Of a DNA stretch of 64,000 bases, positions 21,813 to 32,689 are shown piece after piece (position 1 is the first letter of the stretch; each line of letters begins with the position of its first letter). This stretch comes from Dactylorhiza incarnata (Eukaryota > Streptophyta > Magnoliopsida > Asparagales > Orchidaceae). Under the pieces are notes generated by a model, which saw only the letters and a list, made by a program, of their open reading frames with translations, had not been told where the DNA came from and made no database searches. A program made the position numbers and the translations under genes. The DNA lies in the NCBI GenBank assembly GCA_033032865.1, contig JAWHQI010000040.1:10337001-10401000 (forward strand), written 5' to 3'.

Positions 21813-22498
21813 ATAAAAGTTTAAACATTAGTTTAGACCCTGCTGAGCTGGAGTCCCTTTCTCTCATTAGTAAAAGATTTAATAAAAGAATAAGTGGGTT
21901 TTTCAGGATATCCTTCCTCCTTATGGGGTACTGGCTTATCATACCAATCTTCTTGGATGATATCACAGAAATAGTGTTCATAATAGAAGGACATGGATTG
22001 AGGGACCTGTTTGGAAACAGAAAATTTTCTGTCTGATTTATTGCATCGATAGGGATTCGATGTAGACTTATGGTTGCGTCGATATGAATTCGACGTAGGT
22101 TTCTGGTTGCGTCGATATGAGGTCGACGCTTCCTTCATTCTGAGTCTACTTTTAGTCGAAGCATGTGAGAGATTACGTTGAGTGGAGGTCGACGCGATTT
22201 GGTGTATGCGTCGATTAGAAATCGACGCACGTGGATAAGAATTCGACGTATGTTCAGAATTTTTGTGAGGATACTTTCCTAAGATTCCTTTATCTGTAAT
22301 GGGATTAGGTTTATTAAAAATAGTGGTTGTTTCTGGACCTACTTGTGATCTAATTCCTGCTAGATGATTCTCCCTAGTGAATTGAATGGGATGTTTCCAG
22401 ACAGGTTTGCTGAATGTTTGTGATTTAGATGCTTCATTAATATTCAGCTTTAGTTGTCTAAATCTATCAGTGAGATTCTCAGAGATATTCTTGAGCTT
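21813..22498 (-). pseudogene. Gag-pol junction with stops and palindromes
   Basis: The segment between the gag TAG and the pol start is open in changing frames (for example 22138-21833) and encodes Ser/Arg/Asn-rich, low-complexity peptide. It holds repeated CGTCGAT and ATCGACG palindromes at 22041-22255. An AG acceptor-like TTTTATGTGCAG lies just before the pol ATG. Whether translation passes through by readthrough, shift or splicing cannot be told. Confidence 0.45.
22041..22255. repeat. TCGACG palindromes at gag-pol junction
   Basis: Seven or more half-sites occur. The best hairpin is TGCGTCGATT-AGA-AATCGACGCA near 22205-22227, with perfect 10-bp arms. It lies in the junction between gag and pol. 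Confidence 0.75.
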
Positions 22499-23860
22499 CT
22501 AACCTCTTCCATTCAGAGAGTCCTCAAGGGCTTTAGCGTTTGCCAGCTCTTTCCTTAGTGTTAGATTTTCAGAATGGATTTTGTCTAATTCCTTCTTTGA
22601 GAGCTCTTGATTGAGCTTATAGTTTTCATAGTGTGTATTCACATATTTGAGATTTCTTAATTCAATTCTTAATTCTTTTACTTCTTTTTCAGATTTGATT
22701 AGATCTAAACAGAATTCTTTGAAATCTTGTTTGAAATCAATAGAAGAGAAATCTATATCATCAAGTATATTTACCATAGATGTATCATCAAGCTTCTCAA
22801 TGGCCATCAGACAGGTTTCCTCTTGCTTGACCTCTTCCTGATCATTGTCTGATGAGGTACTTCCTTCAGATTCTGAATCACTCCAAGATTGAGCAATGAA
22901 TCCTCTTTCTTTCTTTTTCTTCTTTATATCTGTTCTTTTCAGATCTTTCTTAGTGTTGTTCTCCTTAGGACATTCAGGTGCAATATGTCCAGGTTTCCTG
23001 CAAGAGTAACAGATAATCTCTTTAGTAGGTGTTTTATTATACCTGGTTTTTGAATCTCTTCCTCTGGATCCTTCTGTTTTGATCCACCTCTTGAACTTCC
23101 TAGCCAGGAAGCTGATTAGTTCCTCATCACTGGTAGATGGTTCACCTTCAATAGCTTTCAATGCAATACTCTTTTCTTTTGAGAGTGGAGAGGCCTTTTC
23201 TTTCTCAGCTCTGGTTTTCAACAGTTGTTCATAGGATTTTAATTTACCCAACATGACATCTGTTGATATTTCTTTTTGACTTCTGTAGTCTTTGATTGGC
23301 CAGATTCTTGAGGCCCAAGAGCTAGGAAAGCAAGTCAGCAATTTATCATTTATCTCAGTGAGAGATATGTCCTTCTCAAGTGTTCTCAATTCATTGACTA
23401 TGAGGCTGAATCTTGAATACATGTCAGCAACACTTTCACTTTCTTTCTTTTGGAAGTTTTCATATTGGGAGATCAGTAGTGCCTTTCTATCCTTTTTCTC
23501 ATCAGCACTTCCCTCTACCATTTTGGTGAGAGCTTCCCATACTTCCTTAGCTAACTCACAATCAGCAATCTTTTGGAAAATTTCAACTGAGAGGGTTGAG
23601 ACTAGGATATTCATAGCCTTGGCATCATGTCCTTGGGCTTTCTTCTCATCTTCTGTCCATTCAGCTCTAGGAACAAGTGTTTCAGTCACTTTTCCACTTG
23701 AATCCTTCCTGAATGGCTTGGGGGGACCTGTCAAGATCACATTAAACAATTCATCATCAATAGAGTTTAAATAAATTCTAATTCTTGTTTTCCAAAGTGC
23801 AAACTTTTCCAGGTTGCAAATTGGTGGTCTGGTGGAAGCATAATCTTTGATTTGTGCCAT
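22499..23860 (-). CDS. Ty1/copia Sirevirus gag
   Basis: Structural nucleocapsid-like protein, 453 residues from the ATG at 23860 (MAQIKDYAST). An in-frame ATG 57 nt upstream exists, but its extra hydrophobic residues do not look like gag. The N-terminal half fits the UBN2/gag domain (W-x-TRI near residue 25, a WEAL block and the FQKKESESVADMYSRF segment). A CCHC zinc knuckle CYSCRKPGHIAPEC lies at about 284-297, followed by a Lys-rich stretch and a C-terminal coiled coil. A long C-terminal extension past the knuckle is a Sirevirus trait. The frame is uninterrupted. Gag starts about 80 nt downstream of the primer-binding site. Confidence 0.9.
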   Translation of the reverse strand: MAQIKDYASTRPPICNLEKFALWKTRIRIYLNSIDDELFNVILTGPPKPFRKDSSGKVTETLVPRAEWTEDEKKAQGHDAKAMNILVSTLSVEIFQKIADCELAKEVWEALTKMVEGSADEKKDRKALLISQYENFQKKESESVADMYSRFSLIVNELRTLEKDISLTEINDKLLTCFPSSWASRIWPIKDYRSQKEISTDVMLGKLKSYEQLLKTRAEKEKASPLSKEKSIALKAIEGEPSTSDEELISFLARKFKRWIKTEGSRGRDSKTRYNKTPTKEIICYSCRKPGHIAPECPKENNTKKDLKRTDIKKKKKERGFIAQSWSDSESEGSTSSDNDQEEVKQEETCLMAIEKLDDTSMVNILDDIDFSSIDFKQDFKEFCLDLIKSEKEVKELRIELRNLKYVNTHYENYKLNQELSKKELDKIHSENLTLRKELANAKALEDSLNGRG

Positions 23861-23939
23861 ATGATAAAATAGTTTTGAAAAATATATATATATGAGAGGT
23901 AGGATCTTTTTGATCAAGGAGTTATCCTTTTTAGATCAA

Positions 23940-23955
23940 CCTCGCATTGATACCA
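23940..23955 (-). promoter_or_regulatory. Primer-binding site, tRNA-iMet type
   Basis: The minus strand reads TGGTATCAATGCGAGG two bases after the 5' LTR end CTTTCA. The first eight bases match the initiator-Met tRNA 3' end used by most copia elements. Confidence 0.9.
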
Positions 23956-24229
23956 ATTGAAAGTGCACAATTAAACTCACTAGAATTCTCTAGAGGGGGG
24001 GGGGGGGTAATAGAGATTTAAAAATTATTTTGTGCAAAGTTAATATATATATGTGTATGATCACAGATTAGAGCTTCCCACACACCAACAAGAATTAAGC
24101 AAGAAAATAAAGTAAATGCAAGAAAATAAATCACAGCACAACACAAGAAAATATAGTGGTTCCCCAAACTTTGGGTAGTCCACTCTTCTACCCCCTTGGT
24201 AGGAATTCACTATCTTGCACTGAGTCTTT

Positions 24230-24332
24230 TGATAAGGAGACTCTTAGAACCACCCTGAGTCTTTTGACAAGGAGACTCTTAGAACCAACTGAGTCTTTTG
24301 ACAAGGAGACTCTTAGAACCAGTACACTGAAT
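24230..24332. repeat. R/U5 tandem repeat, 36 bp, Sirevirus 5' LTR
   Basis: This is the counterpart of 15160-15262, with three full copies. Confidence 0.85.
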
Positions 24333-24679
24333 TTTTTGGAGAGAGATTCTAAAAACTCTTTTACAATGTTTAAGTGAGAAAGAAAGAAAGGAGAAGAAAT
24401 AAAAACAAGAAAGAATCTTCTTCCTAGCAAGAAGATTGGAAGCACAAGAAGTGAATTGAATCTTTCTTCTATAGAGAGAAGAAGATTTGCAGCCTTTCTC
24501 TCTTTGTGAGAGCTATCAGATTTTGCAGCAGTGTGACTTCAGAAGCAGAAGAAGAAGAAGTGCTTGAATGTTGCTGCAGAGCTTTTTCTCAATTTCTCTC
24601 TTTTCTCTTAGGAGCTTTTCCTTTATTTCAAATGTGTGTGGTAGATCACTCTTCTCTGCATTTTCTGCCGACCTCCTCT

Positions 24680-24688
24680 TTATTTATA
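24680..24688 (-). promoter_or_regulatory. TATA box of Sirevirus 5' LTR
   Basis: The minus strand reads CTATAAATAAAG, 278 bp downstream of the palindromic array. Confidence 0.6.
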
Positions 24689-24965
24689 GCTCTGTTAATT
24701 CAAAATAATACTATAGGAGGATAATCAATTAGCAGTTAGAGAGAATAGAAAGAAAAAATGTTTCCATAATGTTTATTTCTGTAGAAGGAAAGAATGAATT
24801 CTGATTTCAAATAATATCCAAAAAAGAGTTAATCAGATTAGCCAAGAATCAAATAGAAGGAAAGAATGATTCAGAACGGCTATAAAATATTAACATTATT
24901 CCATACAAATCAGATTTACTGAAAGAAGGAATGAGATCTGGCGCATATTTAAATCTGTCAAATAA

Positions 24966-25201
24966 ATCGACGTGCGTCGATTGCCATTCGACGCAAGCGT
25001 CGAGTACATCCTGTCTGGACGACGAGAGGTGAATAAGGAAGGTGCGTCGACTAAGGTGCGTCGACTTCACTAGTTGCGTCGACTAGAAATCAGAGTAACG
25101 TCGACAACACATACGTCGAAATCTTCCTAGAGTTACTTCGACTTAATCTGAAAGAGACGTCGACTACATTTCGACGTTGCGTCGAACACTATTCGACGCA
25201 T
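24966..25201. repeat. TCGACG palindromic array in 5' LTR U3
   Basis: Copy of the 15896-16133 array. Differences between the two copies restore or break single sites (for example GTGCGTCGAC here against GTGCATCGAC there). Confidence 0.8.
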
Positions 25202-25281
25202 ATTTACTTAGCCTTGTTTTTCATTCTTGGAGTTCATATTTGACTCATTTTCAGGGGTTAAGAGAAATCATTTTCCCAACA

Positions 25282-25286
25282 ACCTC
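25282..25286. other. Target-site duplication ACCTC, right
   Basis: Exact partner of 14886-14890. Confidence 0.9.
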
Positions 25287-26560
25287 TTTTAGTCATGCGT
25301 TCTCTTCTTTTAGTTCGGCGACCTCTTTTTTTAAATGGCTATTATCTTTGTTTAACCTCTTGAAGGTCATGCCCATGTAGTGATTGGTCGCATAACTCTT
25401 CGCACCAACTCGCGCGGCTAGCTGAGCGAGCTCCTCGTCAGGAACCTTCCTGAACTTTCTGATGTTACTCTGACCATATAGAGCCATACCAATGGCCTCT
25501 GCATGGCGACCTGACTTCTCATTTCCCCAGTGGGGAAGCACAGTGGAGACTTGGACGCAGTCTCCTCCTGGGTGCCAACTCAAGGTCGGGCGGCCTTTTA
25601 AATCCTTCACAGTACCAAGGGCGCGAAGGGAAGAATAATCGCTGGAAGAGGCCGATTCTTCGTCGTCTGACACCAGCGACTTGTTTTTTCCCAGCTTATG
25701 CCTCTTTTCCCTCTGGGTCAGAATCAAGCCGACCGGGCTAACCGGCTTTTCTTAGGGACGATGGCTTCAGCTGCAAAATTGAAGTAAAAATATCAGAACG
25801 AAAGGTCGCGCGATCAATATCAGAATAAAAAGCGGGTTGAAAGAGACTTACTATCTTCAGGTCGGATATGTTCCAACTTGGAGAGCAGTGGGACATAGTG
25901 ACATACATTAAGTCTCTCGGTTTTAAGGATCGAATAGGTTTCTTGCTCAACCTTATTAACCGAGATCTTCTTAAAAACCTCCACTGACCGCACCTGCGGG
26001 TTAGGATTCAACAAGCCAAGTCGGCCTTCGAATATCAGGCATCTCTCAGACCAGTTCACAACCTTGTTCGCAAGGTTGACCATCTTCAACCCCCTACATC
26101 CAAAATACAAGTGGCCCCTGAACTTCGAGTCCGCATATGCAATCGCCCAGACAGAGAAGATCTTTCTGAATAAGTTTATCGAAAAGCGGACCCTCTCGGA
26201 TCACAAGTAAGAAATGAAGCTGAAAATGGCTGCTATCGAGTTGGGGGAAAGCTTTCCGGGCACAACTCCATAGTGCTAAAAAATTTGAGCGACTTCAAGG
26301 GGTAATGGGAACTTGAAGCCGCTGTCAAAATGGTCGATTGGGATGACAATCTGGTTGGGAGTGGAAGAGTTTATCCGCTCATCGTGGAGTGGAAGCCGCG
26401 TGAGCAGGGGACTCCCTGCCATGTGTTTCTCGACGAACTCGTCTAACTCGGCTTTTGTTAGGCGACATTCATCATGATCAGAGGAATGAAAAGCCAAGGC
26501 CGCATCAGCTCGTGTAGCAGACATCTTCTCAGCTCGCTGCGACTTGCTCTTAGATCGCAT
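25287..26560 (-). pseudogene. Antisense extra ORF, Transposase_28-like 5' part
   Basis: The protein starts at 26560 (MRSKSKS). After about 90 residues it enters a segment (LEVAQIF, stop, HYGVVPGKLSPNS) resembling the plant putative gypsy-type transposon domain (Pfam Transposase_28, from memory). Open sequence continues in 26110-25850, where a GTAAGT donor follows GAAGAT. A TTTTGCAG acceptor follows at about 25771. The next exon reaches 25287 with an acidic Ser-rich start, a basic segment and a Leu/Lys/Glu coiled coil ending at the Sirevirus insertion. Several stops look like C-to-T changes. It joins the 14243-14885 part. The role of this protein is unknown; it is opposite in strand to the presumed gag-pol. 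Confidence 0.55.
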
Positions 26561-27178
26561 TATGAGCTCCCGTAGATTGAGTCTTTGGAAGCGCTTCTAC
26601 TTATAGGGATAATGATCTGCATTTACCAAAGTCAAATCACGGTTAAGAATCTAATCATGCAGTCAACATCTATCCGTTCCAAACATTCGAGGTCCTACGA
26701 AAGGAAAAGTGGCGGCTATTTATTCTAACCGCGCGATAAGCTCGCTGCATAAAATAAGTTATATCGCGAGAAACTAGTTACAAACAATAACCCAAACATA
26801 AAAACAAGCCGCACAACCTATAGAGCATATTAAGGATCAGAGAAAGTTTCAAATCAAAAAATGTCCAACAATAAACCGCACGGGTTCCGGAGCAAGTCGG
26901 ACTTCACAAGCATCAAATGAATTAACAAAAAAGCAATCCAATCAGAACAATCTGTCAGCGATTAAAGTTGTCCAAAGGACCGAATAAAAATGTTATTACA
27001 GACATGAAAAAGATCTAAAAGCAAGCCGCCCTTTACTGGTGATGATTGTTCGAAGTAGCATCTTCTCAGTGTAATCGTACGCTTGGTCGGTGATATGAAG
27101 AACCGTACCATACATCTGATTCATGTTATGATGGATGATATTGATAGAACTATGAAGCCGCGCGGTATCTCGCTCTAC
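26561..27178. other. Non-coding spacer in Tat-like unit
   Basis: I see no gene. GCGCGATAAGCTC, GCCGCGCGGT and similar GC-rich words recur in AT-rich sequence. It may hold the promoter of the antisense ORF at 26560. Confidence 0.35.
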
Positions 27179-27787
27179 TCACGCAGCTGGGATAACACGA
27201 GCAGGCAAGGCCATTGCGGCCTCGCTAGTATTACCAATGAGTTTGGCCACCCTAACCGCTGGAGGATTTAAGGTCTCCCCAGCGGTCTGGCGGTTTGACC
27301 CTCGCCATCCATCATCATTAGCGGGTCGCCGGCTTCCGCCGACTTCCCTTGTAAGCTGCAGATACTTCTCCCTATAGTATTTGCAATCATCTTCGAGACG
27401 CCGGATTTCTTTTCTTCCTTTATCAAGCCGTACGGATAGAACATTGTTTTGCTCTTGCAACTCTTTCTCCTTCTCCAGCCTGACCTTCTTTTCAGCTTCC
27501 AGCGCAACCCGCAAAGTAGCATTTTCATCTTCCAGCACAGCCCGAATAGTAGCGTTTTCAGCTTCCAGCGCAGCCAGCATTGTAGCATTCTCAGCCCGCA
27601 TAGCTGCATTCTCATCCCGAACAGCCTCTTCCCGATCTTGAAGTTTCTTCACTTGCTCCCTCAACATATCGAGATTGCTCTGGAAGTCAGCTAATTCTTT
27701 CATCCCGCCAAGGCTCAAGTTCAATGAAGAACTTGGCACAGATTGAGGCAAGGGTGGCAGGCTAGCCACCAAGTCTCCCGGCTTCAC
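27179..27787 (-). CDS. Coiled-coil ORF of Tat-like unit
   Basis: Open for 202 codons, with no family I recognise. A Pro/Ser/Leu-rich start is followed by a long coiled coil from about residue 40 to 140. It includes 11-residue repeats of the form ENATxRAxLEA, caused by a tandem DNA repeat of about 33-36 bp near 27500-27620. The tail is Arg/Gly-rich with GSRRPANDD and GSNRQTAG. An acceptor-like TTATTACTGCAG lies just upstream at about 27808, so this is probably a downstream exon of the gene in 27963-29105. Confidence 0.5.
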   Translation of the reverse strand: MKPGDLVASLPPLPQSVPSSSLNLSLGGMKELADFQSNLDMLREQVKKLQDREEAVRDENAAMRAENATMLAALEAENATIRAVLEDENATLRVALEAEKKVRLEKEKELQEQNNVLSVRLDKGRKEIRRLEDDCKYYREKYLQLTREVGGSRRPANDDGWRGSNRQTAGETLNPPAVRVAKLIGNTSEAAMALPARVIPAA

Positions 27788-27962
27788 GACGAGCTCAGAA
27801 TCATCTGCAGTAATAAGAAGTGGTTGAAACGATAAAGAGTATGCAATTTAGCATAAGATTCAAACAAAGATCGCTTGCTCTGATATCTCCTCGCTTACAA
27901 GCTGCAGAAATGAGTTTCAAGCTCGGATTCACAGGCCGCCTCATTTGCTCAGGGTCCATTCT

Positions 27963-29105
27963 TCAGCGTTGTTCTTTCCACAACCTCTCATTTTGAGTTC
28001 GCATAGCAACAGAAGTTTGGATCGCGGAAGGGAAAAAGCTCACCAGCGGGTTCAATAACAAGTTATCTTTTTGAGACCGCTCTTTAAGAAAGCGGACAGG
28101 GTGATAATTGGTAGCTCTGTTACCTTTGGCAAGAGGGTTGACCGGAGGTGGGTTGGGCAGAGATTCTATCATCTTCTCTGCCTTGATCTTCATAATCCGC
28201 ATCCCGGTCTTTACGGGATCTTCCAAAGCAGGATCGACCTCTTTCAACCTAGGAACCTCCTCTGAGTCTGCTCCTTCTGAATGCTTAGGGGAATTAAGCA
28301 GCTTATACTGCCTCTCCAGAGTATCAAAGTCTTTAATGATCTCACTTACCGTCAAACTATTCGCAGAGTTTGCCTGCAGTTCGTCCGGTTTGCTAGAAGG
28401 CGGTTCTAGACCTTCAGAAACTTCCTTCTCGCTTGCTCTATGCTGGAGATTACTTGCGCCTGGTTTTCTAGAAGCAGCCTTATTCTTGGCTTTCAGTCTC
28501 TTGGCCTTCCTCATGACCCTCTCAGCCGTCGTCTCCACCTGCTTCCTCTTCTTGGTCGCCTCCTGGTGGTCTTGAGAAGTTCAGACATAATTGTCCTCAA
28601 CTTCGATCACTTCAACAGAACCTTGATGTTCGCTCGGCTTGGGAGAATCAATGATCCCATCAAAATTCTCAATCTTTAAATGTACAACACCAGAAGTAGT
28701 GATCCCAAAATCGAAGGGAACATTCCCCGCGGTCTCCAAACAAATACCTTCGGAGACCGCTATACTAGAAGGGGGAGGCAGATCGGCTGGTGCCGGTTTG
28801 GAACAACCCGCCTCATCTTTTGCCAACCCGGTTGTGTCGATTATCGGCAGAACCAAGACGGCTGGTTTCCCAGCGGAAGAAACTATAGCGGTTAAATCAA
28901 CTTTCTCGGATTCTAGGTTCTTCTTCTTCCTTTTTGGATGGGTGTTGCTTTCGCGATGCTTACTCTTCACGCGGTTTTCAAGATCAAGCAATATGTTAGA
29001 CATTTTAACCGGAGAATTTGTAAGCCGGAAAACTTTAATCGCTAGCGGCGAATAGAAACTCGTGGTTGGAAAAGAATTATGCAGAAGACGAAGCTTCCAG
29101 AACAT
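27963..29105 (-). pseudogene. Antisense ORF of Tat-like unit, one stop
   Basis: A continuous frame of about 380 codons runs from about 29105 to 27963 with a single TGA at 28578-28580 (probably CGA before deamination). The likely start is at or after MSNILLD (about 29003). It contains a Lys-rich basic patch (HPKRKKKN), a Pro-rich middle, and, after the stop, a second basic patch (RVMRKAKRLKAKNKA). I do not recognise the family. With 27179-27787 it could form a second antisense gene of the element. The unit is intact enough that decay must be moderate. Confidence 0.5.
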
Positions 29106-29124
29106 TTTATAGCATTCAGCAAAG

Positions 29125-29540
29125 GTGTATGCGGTCTCTGGCTAGAACAAACATTTTCAAAATTTCTGCGAAAATTGAAAATGTGCGGGGATCATGTTTA
29201 CCCAGAAGACTGCTATCTAGACAACATCTTCTTTAAACCAGTCGGTTTGATGCATTAACCGATCAGACCGGCAAACGAATCAAGCCGCGCGGTCTGCAAG
29301 GGTCGGACCGCTCTCAACAACAGAAGATTTCCAGAGCTTAAGTCATAAAGGGGCAAGCTGCGGTCTCGGTCAACGGACCGCTCGGGTTGCCAATCAGATC
29401 AGAACCAACAGTTTCTTCGGCCTAGCTTGAACAAACTGGGCGATTTGATAGAATCCAGGCCACCTCCAAAGATTGAAGATTGTCAAGGATTAAGTCCAGA
29501 AGGCGAGCCGCAGTCTCAGGCCCGAGACCGCCTGGGCTGC
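29125..29540. repeat. GCGGTCTC/GAGACCGC inverted repeats
   Basis: Paired half-sites include GCGGTC-x11-GACCGC (29288-29313), GCGGTCTC-x5-GGACCGC (29360-29382) and GCAGTCTC-x6-GAGACCGC (29510-29532). It lies upstream of the TATA box at 29718. Confidence 0.6.
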
Positions 29541-30044
29541 ATCATAACTTTGATCGCAGCACACTTCTACTCCATCCAGTACAGATTGGATGCTCAAGCC
29601 GCCAGGCCATGCCGCCTGTTTCTTTCTCCTTTCTGTATCTCGTCACCCCCTGCCCGATTATCCTGTACCCGATCAAGAGGTTATTCTATCCCTGCCCGTT
29701 TGGGCAGGCCCCCGAGCCTATAAATAGGGGGCGGCGATGTTCCCAAGACATGCACACTCGAATCCATGAGCTCGCTTGTCTGAGCCGCAGTCTCGAATTA
29801 ACTGTCTTGCGACCTATCTGCCCGGACGGTTTCATCTATAACCCGCTGTAACCATTTCACTTTAATCAAAGGAAAGCCCATCACAAGAGTGGCATTCGCC
29901 GTGACGGGCGAACTCTGGCCTCGACCGCTGCCAGCGGTCTAATCAACCTAAATCATTAAGTCGGATAGTAACAGATAGCTTGCAACCCTTCATTCTCTTT
30001 GCTTTTCAAGTAGTGATCGAGGAGGCGCATTTTCAGCCTCAACA
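29160..30044 (+). mobile_element. Tat-like LTR, left end approximate
   Basis: The plus-orientation LTR ends GCCTCAACA at 30044, similar to the GTGCCAACA end of the LTR at 7398-10018. Both have GGAGG(T/C)GCA before that end. It has a GCCCGTTTGGGC hairpin, then CCTATAAATAGGGGG (29717-29731), and a GCGGTC/GACCGC inverted-repeat array (about 29125-29540) in U3. Orientation fits the gag-pol at 10073 and opposes the extra ORFs. Sequence divergence from the other LTR means it may be a different element. Confidence 0.5.
29718..29727 (+). promoter_or_regulatory. TATA box of Tat-like LTR
   Basis: CTATAAATAG sits in a GC-rich setting, 17 bp after a GCCCGTTTGGGC hairpin. Confidence 0.6.
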
Positions 30045-30632
30045 TATAAAGACTAATATAAATGATGTCCTACAAATATGTTCCAAATTTCATTCAGATC
30101 CTAGGTATTCTTGATGGTCTATTCATTACATCATTATTTTACAAATTGCAAACCATCAAACAAGATGAACTAGTTTTGATCTTAAAGATGTAACTATCAA
30201 TAATCCTTGGCGAAATGTTCCAAAACTCATAACATAGGTTCATCATGACAAGGTTAAGAAATGACCAGAATTTCATAATATTTCTAACTGATTTGGCCAT
30301 AAATTAAAATTCTTTAATTCCAAGATATATATCATTTACACATGAAGTGTCACTTCTAGAAGTTAAAATGTTCCAAATAATTTATCAGATGTACATATTG
30401 ATAAAATATAATGTCTGCCAGAGTTTTTTAATTTCCCATAATAATTATGACCCAAATTTTTATACTTAAATGTTGATATCAATTTGTCAGATTGCACAGC
30501 AAGTACTAAAATAATCCAATACAAAATTTTGGGAAAATTATAATAGGTTAGTATTGTCCTAAAAATATCTTAACCATAATTTCAGAATTTTCCAAGTAAT
30601 TTTAACAACAAAAATATCAATAATACAAAAGT

Positions 30633-31150
30633 GTGACAAATGAAATTCTTGATAATAACCTAGGTAAATGACTTCCAAAAATCATACTAAAGTTTCCACG
30701 GATATAATATAACCTAATTCAGCATGTGACAGAAGATTGGATTTTTTCTAAGTATTTAGGGTATCTTTATTTCATTAGTACACTTTTGTGACAATTAAAA
30801 TTATGTAATTATCTAGGATTTTTTATTCCAAAAATCCTACTAAAATTTCCAGAGATGTAATATAACATAACTTACCATGTGACAGAGGATTGAATTTTCC
30901 CAAGTTATTAGGTCATCATTATTTCATTAATACACTTGTGTGACATAATTAAAATTATGTAAATACATAGGTTTTTTTACTCCAAAAATCCTACTAAAAT
31001 CTCCAGAGATGTAATGTAACATAACTCACCATGTGACAGAAGGTTGGATTTTTTCTAAGTCATTTTTTCATCTTTATTTCATTAATACACTTATGTGACA
31101 TAATGAAAATTATGTAATTACCTAGGATTTTTGACTCCAAAAATCCTAAT
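30633..31150. repeat. 153-bp tandem repeat, about 3.3 copies
   Basis: Copies start at about 30633, 30788, 30940 and 31095 with GTGACA(T)AAT. Each includes CCAAAAATCCTACTAAAAT and CATGTGACAGA. The last copy is partial, and the oldest-looking copy is the first. Confidence 0.75.
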
Positions 31151-32689
31151 TTTTCTGTGGATGACTCCTCTCATCATAATGGGTGCATGGACAAAATATC
31201 ATAGTCATGCACATGTCATTTGTGCTGAATTCATAAAATACCAAAACATGGCTAAGTGCACAGTAAGTCACACCGTATGTACACATGCATGTGTAGTACA
31301 CCATCATGCAATGGTAAAAATGACCTTAAATTTTGGTCAAAGACTAAGCATAATCAAATTATCTTTGTGCCCAAAATTTGGGTTATTTTGAGTTGATTTA
31401 ACCATGTAAATCTAGCAATACATTATAGTGCTATATGCACACCAAATTCCCCTTTACATGCATGTGGAATACACCAGGATGAAGAGGTCCAAATGACCTT
31501 TAATATTTAACAATGACTACTCATGATCTAATTAACATGCCACCACAGATTTGGGTATGTTTGAGTTAGTCAAGTCACATTAATTTCATTTATATGTAAA
31601 ATAATATTTCTGACAAAACAATAGAAAAATATCATCCAAAAATCCCGATTATTGGATGGTAGGTCCATCTATGTACAACCCATGCACCTTTAGGACACCC
31701 CTCAGTAAAACTGAGATTCTGGGGGTTGTAGGGCACCAAATCAAGTGATTTTAGTTCCTATGAAAAATAGACCTTAAGGGCTATAATGTTTGTATCTGGT
31801 ACATTTTCCTAAAACATCCTCTAAGTGGCCTAAATAATGAGTTCAACTAACTATATAAAGTGTGATTGAAAATATACTGGCCTGCAGATAGCCATCAACC
31901 CAAAAGATTGAATGGCCCAGATTGTGTCTTCCTCCTCCAGCAAAGGGCCCAAATCTGGCCGACCTGGAGGTTATTTCTTCACCATTTCCCGGCCACCTAG
32001 TGGCCACCACTACAGGCAACCACAACCACCAACTCCATTGAGGTGGTGACCATTGAACGGCGGCGACACGTCCACCTTTGATGGCTTCTCCGGCGATCCC
32101 GAGCAAGAAAATGAGCTTGGGAATTTATCCCCTATCTCATATGGAATTAGGCTCAATTGAGCCGATTTCTCTCCTAAATGATCTAGAAAGCTAACATAGA
32201 GGGAGGGGAGGAGAAATGGACCTTTGATTGGTCTTGAGGTTGGGGAAATCTAAGACTTTCCATGGTCGACCACTTCCTTCATGCTCCTTGCTGAAATCTC
32301 CAACCAGTGCACAATTCTCCAATATCGATGGGAGCTTCCACTCCTTGGGGTTCTCTGAATATGGTGAAGGATTCAATTGAGGCTGAGGGGGTCCGAATCT
32401 CTTGAAATTCTCCTCCACTTGGCTTCAACTTAGCATGAAATCAACTAGAATCTACATGGGGAGTTATGATCTGAGGTTGTGAGAAGGAATGGAGGGCCAT
32501 ATGGCCTCCATTCAAACATTTCCTCTTTGTCTCTTATGAGGATTTCGGGAAAGCCCAAAATCATCCCCATGAATGTCATTGCATACAAATTTCTGAGCAC
32601 ATTGGGAGTAATTGAGTTCATGGGCTGCAGAATGGGCTTGCTTTGAGGGCTTTAGGACATGGTAATTAGGTTAGCCCTTTGAACATCCA

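Larger units (their letters stand above)
14891..25281 (-). mobile_element. Complete Sirevirus-type Ty1/copia element
   Basis: A 10,391-bp LTR retrotransposon lies on the minus strand with both LTRs (1324 bp each), a tRNA-iMet-type primer-binding site, gag, an intact 1067-residue pol, an env-like region and a polypurine tract. TSDs are perfect. The LTRs differ by about fifteen substitutions plus a small indel and a G-run change by my eye count, so the insertion is recent, likely well under a million years at usual plant rates. It is inserted in the coding sequence of the antisense extra ORF of a Tat-like element. Gag and pol are separated by stops and frame changes, and the env-like ORF is broken, so autonomy is uncertain. 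Confidence 0.95.
23958..25281 (-). repeat. Sirevirus 5' LTR
   Basis: The 1324-bp LTR matches 14891-16214 with about fifteen substitutions. Transcription would start downstream of the TATA box (24680-24688) and run leftward through gag. The G-run near its left end is longer than in the other LTR (about 14 versus 11). Confidence 0.95.

Noticed and set aside
29427..29851. Plus-strand open frames in the Tat-like LTR
   Set aside because: They cross the TATA box and U3 repeats and match no known family.
7398..30044. One single Tat element with matching 5' and 3' LTRs
   Set aside because: The two LTRs share layout and end motifs but not enough sequence to be the pair from one insertion, so I keep them separate while noting the compatible order and strand.
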